Below, piece after piece: positions 1 through 8,420 of a DNA stretch of 64,000 bases. The stretch comes from Undibacterium sp. YM2 (lineage in GTDB: Bacteria; Pseudomonadota; Gammaproteobacteria; Burkholderiales; Burkholderiaceae_D), in assembly GCF_009937975.1 (NCBI RefSeq), contig NZ_AP018441.1, positions 6,262,001-6,326,000 on the forward strand. Reading direction: 5' to 3'. Below the pieces are notes generated by a model, which was given only the letters and a program-made list of their open reading frames with translations, had not been told where the DNA came from and searched no databases. Both the position numbers and the translations under genes were made by a program. How positions within the stretch are numbered: the first letter of the stretch is position 1; each line of letters starts with the position of its first letter.

Positions 1-566
1 AGTATGGCGGCCAGTCCGAACCAGGCCACACTGCGCTGACCATAAGGCACGATCACGATGGCCGCCAGCAATGGTCCTATGGCCGTACCCATATTGCCAC
101 CGACCTGGAACACCGACTGGGCAAACCCATGCTGCCCGCCCGAAGCCAGTCGTGCAATGCGGGAAGATTCAGGATGGAAGATGGACGATCCTATGCCGAC
201 AAAGGCGGCGGCCAGCAGCACGAAGCCAAAGCTGGGGGCAAAGGCCAGCAGTATCAGGCCGATCAATGTTGATGTCATGCCGAAAGGCAGTGAATATCGT
301 TGTGGCCGGCGGTCGGTAAAAACACCCACCAGCGGTTGCAGCAGCGAAGCCGTCAACTGATAGGTCAGGGTGATCAGCCCTACCTGGCTGAAGCTCAGCG
401 AGAACTCACCCTTCAGGATAGGATACATCGCCAGTATCAGCGACTGCATCATGTCGTTGATCATGTGCGCACTGCTGATGGCACCCAGGATGCCAAAAGC
501 AGGTTTGTTCTTTGCCGGGAGTGCGGTGGGCCCGCTGGTGTCAGATGCTGTTGCAGAAATTGTCAT
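1..566 (-). CDS. Fosmidomycin-resistance-type MFS efflux transporter (Fsr-like), N-terminal part
   Basis: Inner-membrane major facilitator transporter, cut by the left edge so that only about the first 188 residues are present. The reverse strand begins MTISATAS and reads through several hydrophobic helices. It carries the motif FHPESSRIARLASGG followed by GFAQSVFQVGGN and GPLLAA, which I recognise from Fsr, the E. coli fosmidomycin efflux family. The ATG at 566 was chosen; an in-frame GTG lies 15 bases upstream at 581 and no strong ribosome binding site separates the two. It diverges from an AraC regulator starting at 718, so about 150 bp hold both promoters. Substrate cannot be told from sequence. 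Confidence 0.85.
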   Translation of the reverse strand, partial: MTISATASDTSGPTALPAKNKPAFGILGAISSAHMINDMMQSLILAMYPILKGEFSLSFSQVGLITLTYQLTASLLQPLVGVFTDRRPQRYSLPFGMTSTLIGLILLAFAPSFGFVLLAAAFVGIGSSIFHPESSRIARLASGGQHGFAQSVFQVGGNMGTAIGPLLAAIVIVPYGQRSVAWFGLAAI

Positions 567-717
567 GGAGATGGCTTTCACTTTAGAATGGAAGCGGCCC
601 GCCGTCTGTGAAGCAGGGCCGTCTGCACCGGTGCCTTGAGTCCGGTATGGCAGAATTATCCTGTGTACCGCGTAGCCTGTCTCGCGCCAATCCGCCAACA
701 ACCCTTGAGAAAAGGAC

Positions 718-1521
718 ATGGATACATCCCGCAAGCCCAAGGCCCTGGCTCAAGCGCTTAAAGAAATTGATGAGCTGCCTTCACCTGTCAGTGGCAGGGC
801 TACTGACTATCCAGCCAACTGGCACATTGCGCCGCATCTGCATGCCAGGCATCAACTGATTTATGCAGTACGTGGCGTGATGGTGGTGCAGACGGAAGTC
901 GGTCGCTGGGTGGTGCCGCCCACTCGTGCCATCTGGATGGTGGCTGGCATGACGCATGAGATACGCTGCATAGGAGAAGTGCACATGCGCAGCGTGACAG
1001 TGGCGACGGATGCGGCCTCCGGTTTACCCGGCTTTACCCAGGCAGTCGGTATCTCTCCCTTATTGCGCGAGCTGATCCGCGCTGCCATGGAATTAAGTCA
1101 GCCCGATTTGCCCTATATACCTGATAGCCGCGATGGCCGTGTCATGCGTCTGATCCTCGACGAAATACGTGTCCTGCCTGTGTTGCCCTTGCATTTGCAA
1201 ATGCCATCCGACCCGCGTTTGTTGAGGATTTGCGGGTTGCTCCAGCAACACCTGGATGACACTTCCACCATGGCTGACTGGGCGCAACGCCTGGCCGTGG
1301 ATGTGAAGACCATACAGCGCCTGTTCGTGAAAGAAACCGGCATGACCTTTGGTCAATGGCGGCAACAGGCCCGCTTGCTGCGGGCGCTGGAATTGCTGGC
1401 GACGGGTGAGAAAATCATCGACGTCGCCCTGGCACTGGGCTATGACAGCCCCAGTGCCTTCTCTACCATGTTCCGCAAACAGTTTGACCAGACACCCAGC
1501 CAATTCTTTGCTGAGAACTGA
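718..1521 (+). CDS. AraC family transcriptional regulator
   Basis: A 267-residue DNA-binding regulator. The N-terminal half is a cupin-like sensor with a histidine-rich strand (HLHARHQLIYAVRG, about residues 40-53). The C-terminal 100 residues hold the double helix-turn-helix of AraC proteins, with the signature IIDVALALGYDSPSAFSTMF near residue 235. Length and layout resemble NimR/YeaM-type regulators, which control a divergent MFS exporter. That fits the context, because the Fsr-like pump is transcribed away from it. ATG 718 follows a purine-rich AGAAAAGG. The inducer is unknown, and regulation of the neighbouring pump is inferred from orientation only. Confidence 0.88.
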   Translation: MDTSRKPKALAQALKEIDELPSPVSGRATDYPANWHIAPHLHARHQLIYAVRGVMVVQTEVGRWVVPPTRAIWMVAGMTHEIRCIGEVHMRSVTVATDAASGLPGFTQAVGISPLLRELIRAAMELSQPDLPYIPDSRDGRVMRLILDEIRVLPVLPLHLQMPSDPRLLRICGLLQQHLDDTSTMADWAQRLAVDVKTIQRLFVKETGMTFGQWRQQARLLRALELLATGEKIIDVALALGYDSPSAFSTMFRKQFDQTPSQFFAEN

Positions 1522-1586
1522 TCGCGCTTGTCAGTGAGAAAAAACTTGCGCTTATTTCATCAAGGATCGAGCACTGTCTACACAAC

Positions 1587-3755
1587 TTATTTAGAGCCTG
1601 ATTGCAAGCCGCGACGTATCAACAAAGGTTCTATCTTTGGTTCGCGTCCACGGAAATTACGGAAAGACTCCAGCGGGTCCATGCTGCCACCCTTGGACAA
1701 TAATTGCTGACGGAACCAGTCACCATTCTTGCGGTTCAAACCACCATTTTCCTTGAACCATTCCACGCTCTCGGCATCCAATACTTCACTCCACAGATAA
1801 GCATAGTAACCGGCTGAATAGCCGCCACCAAAGATATGCGAGAAGTAAGTGCTGCGGTAGCGTGGTGGCACCGGGGCAAAATCGACACCAGCCTGTTTCA
1901 ATGCGTCTGCTTCAAAGGCCAGCGCATCTTTTGGTATCTGAGCCGGTGTCAGTTGGTGCCAGCGTTGGTCCAGCAGCGATGCTGCCAGGTACTCTGTCGT
2001 TGCAAAACCCTGATTGAATTTATTGGCTGCCGTGATTTTATCCACCAGGGTCTGCGGTATCACTTCGCCATTTTGATAGTGCCTGGCATAGTTTTTTAAT
2101 ACCTCAGGCCAGGTTGCCCACATCTCGTTAACCTGGGATGGATATTCGACAAAGTCACGCGGTACATTGGTGCCAGAAAAACGCGGGTACTTCACATTCG
2201 AGAACAAACCGTGCAGGGCATGGCCAAATTCATGGAAGGCCGTGCGCACTTCATCAAAGGTCAGCAGGGTAGGTTGGCCCGCTGGTGGTTGCGGGATATT
2301 GAGATGGTTGGCAAGCACAGGGTGGGTGCCAAACAGCGTGGACTGCTCTACATAGGCATTCATCCAGGCACCGCCACGTTTTGTGTCGCGCGCATACATG
2401 TCGGCGATGAACAAGGCCATGCTCTTGCCATCTGCATCAAATATCTCATACACCTTGACGCTGGGGTGATACACCGGCAAGTCAGTGCGTTCTTTGAAAG
2501 TGATGCCATACAGTTTGGTGGCAGCAAAGAAGACACCGTTTTCCAGCACATTCTTCAATTCAAAGTAAGGGCGCAACTGGCTGTCGTCAAAGCTGTATTT
2601 TGCTTTGCGTAATTGCTCGGTATAAAACGCCCAGTCCCATGCTGCCAGTTTGAAATTACCTTGCTGCGCATCGATGATTTTTTGCAGCTCTGCGCCTTCG
2701 GCTTTGGCGTTATTCACTGCAGCCGGTGCCAGCTCGCCCAGCATCTTGTTGACTGCGGTGGTGGTCCTGGCGGTCTCATCTTCCAGGCCATAGGCGGCAT
2801 GGTTGGCATAACCGAGCAGGGTTGCACGTTCGGCACGCAGGCGTGCCAGGTCTATCGCGACCTGGCGGTTATCAAATTCACCGCCATGGCTACCACGGTT
2901 GACCGATGCTTCATGCAGGCGCTGGCGCAGGGCGCGGTTAGCCAGGCTGGCTTCAAAAGGCTGGCCGGTAGTATTCATGAGCGGTATCACGAATTTATCT
3001 TTCAGGCCACGTGTCTTGGCGGCTTCAGCCGCGCTGGCGATTTCTTCTTCAGACAAACCTTGCAGCTCAGCCTTGCTATCAACAATGATGGCCGAGGCAT
3101 TGGTTTCTTTCAGTACATTCTGGCTGAACTTGGTCGCCAGGCTGGCCAGTTGGGCATTCAGGCTCTTGAGTTTTTGCTTGTCCTTGTCACCCAGCTTGGC
3201 ACCAGCCCGTACAAAGTCTGTGTAATAGCGTTCCAGCAGGCGGCCGGATTCTGCGTCCAGCTTCAATGCCTGGCGTGCTTCATATAATTTGCTGATACGC
3301 TGGAACAGGCGCGCATTCAGGAAAATCTGGTCCTGATGGGCCGCCAGCTTGGGTGCCAGGTCGCGTGACAGGGCTTCCAGCGTAGGGTTGGTATTCGCAC
3401 CGGTCAGGCTGAAAAAGACGATGGAAACCCGGTTCAGCATCTGGCCCGCACGTTCCATGGCGACCACGGTATTGTCAAAGGTAGGGGCGGCATGGCTGCC
3501 CGCGATGAGGGCGATTTCGGCAGCATGCTGGCGCATGCCCTCGGTGAAGGCAGGGCCGTAATGTTCATTCTTGATCTGGTCAAAAGCCGGATAGTGGTAA
3601 GGCAGTTTGCTGGCACTGGCAAAGGGGTTGTCAGCCAGTTTGCCAGCGGTCTTTTTCGGCGTGACGCTGGCAGAATCAGCTGGTGCGGCTGTGACATAAG
3701 TGGCAGGACTGGCCAGCGCAGTACCAAGCAAAATGAGCAGTAGATGTTTGTTCAT
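1587..3755 (-). CDS. dcp: Exported M3 family peptidyl-dipeptidase (Dcp-like)
   Basis: Zinc metallopeptidase of 722 residues that removes dipeptides from C-termini of oligopeptides. The zinc motif HEFGH lies at about residues 507-511, and the third ligand is the Glu of DFVEYPSQ 29 residues after the first His, as in thimet-oligopeptidase folds. Residues 1-24 (MNKHLLLILLGTALASPATY and on to a TAA cleavage region) form a signal peptide, so it probably acts in the periplasm, unlike the cytoplasmic E. coli Dcp. Full family length with no visible defect. It faces the AraC gene tail to tail, with 65 bp and no clear terminator between them. Dcp versus the related oligopeptidase A is a judgement from overall similarity. 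Confidence 0.9.
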   Translation of the reverse strand: MNKHLLLILLGTALASPATYVTAAPADSASVTPKKTAGKLADNPFASASKLPYHYPAFDQIKNEHYGPAFTEGMRQHAAEIALIAGSHAAPTFDNTVVAMERAGQMLNRVSIVFFSLTGANTNPTLEALSRDLAPKLAAHQDQIFLNARLFQRISKLYEARQALKLDAESGRLLERYYTDFVRAGAKLGDKDKQKLKSLNAQLASLATKFSQNVLKETNASAIIVDSKAELQGLSEEEIASAAEAAKTRGLKDKFVIPLMNTTGQPFEASLANRALRQRLHEASVNRGSHGGEFDNRQVAIDLARLRAERATLLGYANHAAYGLEDETARTTTAVNKMLGELAPAAVNNAKAEGAELQKIIDAQQGNFKLAAWDWAFYTEQLRKAKYSFDDSQLRPYFELKNVLENGVFFAATKLYGITFKERTDLPVYHPSVKVYEIFDADGKSMALFIADMYARDTKRGGAWMNAYVEQSTLFGTHPVLANHLNIPQPPAGQPTLLTFDEVRTAFHEFGHALHGLFSNVKYPRFSGTNVPRDFVEYPSQVNEMWATWPEVLKNYARHYQNGEVIPQTLVDKITAANKFNQGFATTEYLAASLLDQRWHQLTPAQIPKDALAFEADALKQAGVDFAPVPPRYRSTYFSHIFGGGYSAGYYAYLWSEVLDAESVEWFKENGGLNRKNGDWFRQQLLSKGGSMDPLESFRNFRGREPKIEPLLIRRGLQSGSK

Positions 3756-3833
3756 GTAGTTTTACCAAAATCTTTGATCAAAAGGAAACACAGTGTAGCA
3801 GACCGTAAAGCTAATATATCGTTCACCCCAGGC

Positions 3834-3858
3834 AAAAAAATAGCGCCCTGAGGCGCTA
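3834..3858 (-). terminator. Rho-independent terminator for the MFS/small-protein pair
   Basis: Perfect 7-bp stem TAGCGCC/GGCGCTA with loop CTGA at 3841-3858. On the minus strand it is followed by seven T residues. It lies 25 bp past the stop of the 45-residue membrane protein. Confidence 0.8.
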
Positions 3859-3882
3859 AAAGTGCGTAGCAAAAATGGGTCT

Positions 3883-4020
3883 TCAACACATGACAAAACG
3901 ATTCGCCAGGTCAAGTACAAAAGACGGACGCAGATAGGCGATAAACACCAGGGCCAGCACTACAACGATGATGCTGCCCCACAGTAGCCGCAATAATCTG
4001 CGTGATAATTGTTTGGTCAT
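3883..4020 (-). CDS. Small single-pass membrane protein (45 aa)
   Basis: A short reading frame beginning MTKQLSRRLLRLLWG and running through one hydrophobic helix (about residues 14-29, IIVVVLALVFIAYL) to a short tail ending in FVMC. The basic N-terminus predicts an N-in topology. It starts 17 bp after the stop of the MFS gene on the same strand and is closed by the terminator at 3834-3858, so the two are very likely co-transcribed. I do not recognise a family. Its position suggests an accessory subunit or a stability partner of the transporter, which is inference. Confidence 0.6.
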   Translation of the reverse strand: MTKQLSRRLLRLLWGSIIVVVLALVFIAYLRPSFVLDLANRFVMC

Positions 4021-4037
4021 GAGTTGTTCGACTTTGT

Positions 4038-5273
4038 TCAGGCCGCAGCTTCACCCGTGCGGACTATCGGTTTTTCGCTGATAGGCAAATTCACGAGTGC
4101 TGCAAAAATACCCAGACCCAGGACGATGCCCCATACCATGTTGTAGCTGCCGGTCTTGGTGTAAATATAGCCACCCAGCCAGACACCGATAAAGCTGCCG
4201 ACCTGATGCGAGAAAAACACAAAGCCAGACAGCATCGACAAATACTTGACGCCAAAAATCCCGGCAATGACACCATTCGTCAGTGGCACGGTAGATAACC
4301 ATAACAAGCCCAATGCTGCGGCAAAAAGATACACAGAATACGGTGACAGCGGTGCCAGCAAGAACAGGGCAATGACCAGGCTGCGCGCCAGATAGATGCC
4401 CGACAGCAGATAAGGTTTAGGGAACATGCCGCCCAGCTTGCCGGCATAGTAAGAACCAAAGATATTGAACAGGCCAATCAGTGCCAGCGCATACACTGCC
4501 ACGCTGGGGTCCATGACACCTTTATCCTTCAGATACGCAGGCATGTGTACGCCGATGAAAACCAGCTGGAAGCCGCAGACAAAATAGCCCGCTACCAGCA
4601 GCAAAAAAGGCTTGTAGGCAAAGGCTTCACGTATCGCTTCGCTGATACTTTGCTGCGGGCCTGTAACTTGTTGCAGTGCCGGTTCACGCAACTTCATTGC
4701 CATAGGCACCATCAGCAAAATGACCAGGGCTGCCAGTACATAGAAGGCATTTTGCCAGCCTGCGCGGTCTATCAATTGCTGTTCTATCGGCATCATGACG
4801 AACTGGCCAAAGGAGCCCGCAGCAGAAGAAATACCAAAAGCCCAGGAACGTTTTTCCAGCGGTGCCGTGCGGCCTATGATGCCGCTGACTGCGCCGAACG
4901 AAGTACAGGCCAGTGCAGCACCTATCAGTATCCCGGTGCCGACTATGAACAGCACAGGCTGGTCTATCAGCGCCATCCATAACAAACCGGCCGCATACAA
5001 AAATGCACCCAGCACCATCATTTTGGTCGTGCCTACCTTGTCTATCACCATGCCTGCGAGTGGGCCAAACACGCCCCACATCAGGTTTTGCATGGCCATC
5101 GCCATCGAGAAGGTTTCTCTGGTCCAGCCGTGTTGTTGTGAGATGGGTTGCATCCAGAAACCAAAACCATGCCTGACACCCATGGACAAGGTGATCACAA
5201 TACCGCTGGCCAGCAGCACGGTTTTCAGGTCGGGAGCGCGTTGAGTTGTCATGGCGATATCTGTTTTGCTCAT
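4038..5273 (-). CDS. MFS transporter
   Basis: Twelve-helix major facilitator permease of 411 residues. The loop between helices 2 and 3 has the MFS pattern GPLAGMVIDKVGTTKM, and the C-terminal half repeats the fold. Its N-terminal MGVRHGFGFWMQPIS resembles MFS members of the monocarboxylate/oxalate-formate type. Two ATGs are possible, at 5273 (MSKTD) and 5252 (MTTQR). Neither has a strong ribosome binding site, and 5273 was chosen as the longer. The start region overlaps a short palindrome (CTCATT-AGAA-AATGAG, 5270-5285). The 45-residue membrane protein follows directly. Substrate unknown. Confidence 0.82.
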   Translation of the reverse strand: MSKTDIAMTTQRAPDLKTVLLASGIVITLSMGVRHGFGFWMQPISQQHGWTRETFSMAMAMQNLMWGVFGPLAGMVIDKVGTTKMMVLGAFLYAAGLLWMALIDQPVLFIVGTGILIGAALACTSFGAVSGIIGRTAPLEKRSWAFGISSAAGSFGQFVMMPIEQQLIDRAGWQNAFYVLAALVILLMVPMAMKLREPALQQVTGPQQSISEAIREAFAYKPFLLLVAGYFVCGFQLVFIGVHMPAYLKDKGVMDPSVAVYALALIGLFNIFGSYYAGKLGGMFPKPYLLSGIYLARSLVIALFLLAPLSPYSVYLFAAALGLLWLSTVPLTNGVIAGIFGVKYLSMLSGFVFFSHQVGSFIGVWLGGYIYTKTGSYNMVWGIVLGLGIFAALVNLPISEKPIVRTGEAAA

Positions 5274-5377
5274 TAGAAAATGAGTTCTAGTGTATGCCAA
5301 TCCAGAAAATCATGTGGACTGCCCAAAACACCATGACGGTATGGTGTCTTGCAGCAGTCAGGGTACCTGGCCGGGGT

Positions 5378-8275
5378 TCAGGGATTCAGAGGCAGGTTCA
5401 AGGTAAACCGCGTGCCCATGCCGGGTGCGCTATCGACAGCGATGCTGCCATGCATGATGGTGGTCACCAGGTTGTGGACTATGCTGAGCCCCAGCCCGCT
5501 GCCACCCTGGCCCAGCTTGGTAGTGAAGAAGGGGTCAAATATCCTGCGCAAATCCTGAGCCTCTATACCCTTGCCATTGTCACTGAAGATGATTTGCACC
5601 TGATTGTCCGGCGTCTTGTGGGCGCGCAACAGCATCTTGCCATTTTCGCGGTTTTCAAAGGCGTGCAGGATGGCATTGTTGATGAAATTAGTCAACACCT
5701 GTCCATAAGGGCCGGGAAAGCTGTTGAGCTCTATGTCATCAGGAATATCAATGTCCAGCGTATGACCATGCTTGTGTATCAGGTTGTGCAGGGTGCGTAT
5801 GACTTCCAGGGTAGTCTTGCGCAAGTTGAACAGCCTGCGCTTCTGGCTGGTTTGATCTACCGAGACTTGCTTGAAACTGCTGACCAGGTCACTCGCGCTC
5901 ATAAGGTTACGCAGCAATAATTCATTGGCATTATTGATGGTGGCCGTGAACTGGTTCAGGTCAGAACGTTTTACCGTGTTTTCTGTCAGCTTGCGTAAAA
6001 ACAGTACTGATTGTTCTTGCAAGGTGGTCGCGGTCAGCAGGCTATTGCCTATGGGTGTGTTCAATTCATGGGCGATACCCGCCACCAGTGAACCCAGTGC
6101 CGCCAGTTTTTCTTGCGAAATCAGGATTTGCTGGGCTTTGAGCAATTGCTGATAAGTCTCGGCATTCTCCACCGCAATCGCGGTATAGGCGGCCAGCATC
6201 ATGGCAATATCCAGATGCATGCGCTGGAAGGCTTTTTTTTGCGTACTCTGTATGGCGATCAAGCCTATGGTGCGGCCCTTGATCATCAGTGGCACATAGA
6301 TGTGCGAGATGGGAATGATTTTTTCCAGACCGGCAAAATAGGCGCTATCGACGGTCAGCTTGCTCAGGCCTGCTGCACTGATGTAGTTCTGGTATTCGCC
6401 ATAGATATCGCTGATAAAGATGGGCTGCTGATGTGTGACACACCATACTGATAATAAATCCTCGTCCCTGATATCGCGTATATACGGCAACATGCGCTGG
6501 CCGCGCAGGATATTGCAGGGAAACTCTATGGTTTCCTGCTCTGGCCGGTACAGGCCTACGGCGAATACTTCTGCCCCCATCAACTCATGTACGTGGCGAT
6601 AGACGATCTCCATGATGGTATCGCGGTCCAGGCTGGACGTGATTTCCCTGCCTATCTCGCTGAGCCGGTAAATATGCTTTTGTGCCTGCTGCAATTGTTC
6701 GGTCTGCAATTGCAGGCTGGCAGTGCGCTCCAGCACCCTGGCTTCGAGTTGCTTCTGGGTCTGGGCATGCCCGGCATGGCTGAGCACCTGCTGCACCAGG
6801 TTAGCCAGATGACGTCCAAACAAGACATCTTCACGTGACCAGTTCCTGGCCCCGCTGGTATGGGCAAAGCAGATCAGCCCCACGCTTTTGCCATGCAAGC
6901 GCAAGGGGATTTCCAGTGCTGAGTACAACTGCTCTTGTCCCAGCAGTTTCTGCATTTCTGTAGATACTACATGCAGGCGCATATCATGTCCGACCAGAGG
7001 CGCTTCATCCTGTTGCAGCATGTGCATCAGGAGCGGCAGGTTCTGGCAGGGCATTTCTGCCTTGATGCAGCCCTGGCGGTTGCCTGCCCTGGCATGGCAG
7101 TGCAAGCCTACCTGGTTGTCATCGATCAAAAAGATTGCAGCAAGCTCGGTATCCAGAATACGCAAGGCCGTATTGGCGATTAATTGCAGCACTTCAGCTT
7201 GCTGGCCTTCTTCCAGCAAGCGGTTCGACGACAACTCCAGCAGGATTTCTACCGGTGACTTGTGGGATAGATCATAGGCGCGCAATTCATGGAACTTGTC
7301 CATCGTCCCCAGTTCACTGAGCTCACTCGTGGTTTGCTGGTGCAGGCGGGCAAAGTGCAGGGCCTGTTGCCAGTTACCCTGCTGCTCATGGATTTCTGAC
7401 AAGGCCGCGAGACTGCGTACTTTTTGTCGGCGTGAGGCGACTTTTTCTGAATAACTCAGGGCCTTGCCATAGGCATCCAGCGCTTCATCCAATTGCCCTG
7501 CTGCACGCAGGATGTCGGCCAGCGTATCCAGCACGGCGCCTTTCAGCCACACGTAATTGCAGGCATCGGCGAGTTCCAGTGCAGTGCGGATATGGGCTTC
7601 AGCGACTTCCAGTTGTGCATTTTTGCTGGCGACCTGACCCAGATACCAGTAAGTCTCAGCAAGGTATTCATGGATGGCATGTTGCTCAGCCAATACTTTC
7701 GCTTTCAGAAAGCAATCTTGAGCTGCCTGCAATTCACCAGTATGGAGCTCATTGACACCCAGGTTGATGATTTGCTTGCACAACAGGTAGGGCTCGTTCA
7801 GTTGCTCCAGCAGGCTACCGGCATCGGTATGAAAACGCGCCGCAGTTTTGCCATCACCAAGGGCATCGTAAATCTGTCCCAGTCCTATGTGCGCTTCCAC
7901 CAGTGTCACCTGGTCGCGGTTGAACTTGCTCAGATCGACGCAGCGCGTCCAGTACATCAGGGCGTCACGGTACGCACCCTGGGTATAACAGATGCGACCG
8001 AGGGCCAGCAGCATCAGCCCGGCAGGGCGTGTCAGTTGCTGTTGTTCAGCGATGTGCAGGCCTTGTTCCAGCTCGTTTTGCATGGAATGTGCCTGCCCCA
8101 GCCTCTCCAGTATCAGATAGCGCTGGTAACAGGCGTCAAGTTGCAAGCCGGTTTGCCCGGCTGTAGCAGCCTGCACGCTCAATTGCCCGAGTAAGCAAGT
8201 CGCCAGCCGCGGATGTCTGCGCGCGGTCTTGACGATGCGGTGTAAATTGCGATTCAAATTCAGCGCCTGGCGCAT
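5378..8275 (-). CDS. Soluble multi-sensor histidine kinase (TPR-GAF-GAF-HisKA-HATPase)
   Basis: A 965-residue kinase without membrane segments. Order: about eight TPR-like helical repeats (residues 20-370), a first GAF-like domain (390-530), a coiled coil rich in Gln/Leu (540-590), a second GAF (600-720), then HisKA with the phosphoacceptor in GIAHELNTPIG (His near 736). The ATPase domain has the N-box NFINNAILHAF, DNGKGI, FDPFFTTK and GSGLGLSIV, all intact. No receiver domain or response regulator is encoded beside it, so its partner is elsewhere. ATG 8275 was chosen because upstream in-frame codons read like non-coding sequence and run into the divergent alkA promoter. Ligand unknown. Confidence 0.88.
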   Translation of the reverse strand: MRQALNLNRNLHRIVKTARRHPRLATCLLGQLSVQAATAGQTGLQLDACYQRYLILERLGQAHSMQNELEQGLHIAEQQQLTRPAGLMLLALGRICYTQGAYRDALMYWTRCVDLSKFNRDQVTLVEAHIGLGQIYDALGDGKTAARFHTDAGSLLEQLNEPYLLCKQIINLGVNELHTGELQAAQDCFLKAKVLAEQHAIHEYLAETYWYLGQVASKNAQLEVAEAHIRTALELADACNYVWLKGAVLDTLADILRAAGQLDEALDAYGKALSYSEKVASRRQKVRSLAALSEIHEQQGNWQQALHFARLHQQTTSELSELGTMDKFHELRAYDLSHKSPVEILLELSSNRLLEEGQQAEVLQLIANTALRILDTELAAIFLIDDNQVGLHCHARAGNRQGCIKAEMPCQNLPLLMHMLQQDEAPLVGHDMRLHVVSTEMQKLLGQEQLYSALEIPLRLHGKSVGLICFAHTSGARNWSREDVLFGRHLANLVQQVLSHAGHAQTQKQLEARVLERTASLQLQTEQLQQAQKHIYRLSEIGREITSSLDRDTIMEIVYRHVHELMGAEVFAVGLYRPEQETIEFPCNILRGQRMLPYIRDIRDEDLLSVWCVTHQQPIFISDIYGEYQNYISAAGLSKLTVDSAYFAGLEKIIPISHIYVPLMIKGRTIGLIAIQSTQKKAFQRMHLDIAMMLAAYTAIAVENAETYQQLLKAQQILISQEKLAALGSLVAGIAHELNTPIGNSLLTATTLQEQSVLFLRKLTENTVKRSDLNQFTATINNANELLLRNLMSASDLVSSFKQVSVDQTSQKRRLFNLRKTTLEVIRTLHNLIHKHGHTLDIDIPDDIELNSFPGPYGQVLTNFINNAILHAFENRENGKMLLRAHKTPDNQVQIIFSDNGKGIEAQDLRRIFDPFFTTKLGQGGSGLGLSIVHNLVTTIMHGSIAVDSAPGMGTRFTLNLPLNP

Positions 8276-8420
8276 GGTTCCCGATTTGTTTGTCCGAAAA
8301 TGGCTAGAAGAGTGGCTGGCACTCGCGTATAACGATTCCTGAAGATAGTAATGCAGTTTGCAAATTGGGTACATAATTTTAACTATCCCGGAATTGATTA
8401 CGCACAAGAAAGTGGCGGCT

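Noticed and set aside
5270..5285. Palindrome CTCATT-AGAA-AATGAG at the MFS start as an operator
   Set aside because: Its right half matches the end of the 290-bp element family, so it is as likely to be a repeat remnant. Too short to decide, so not listed as a feature.
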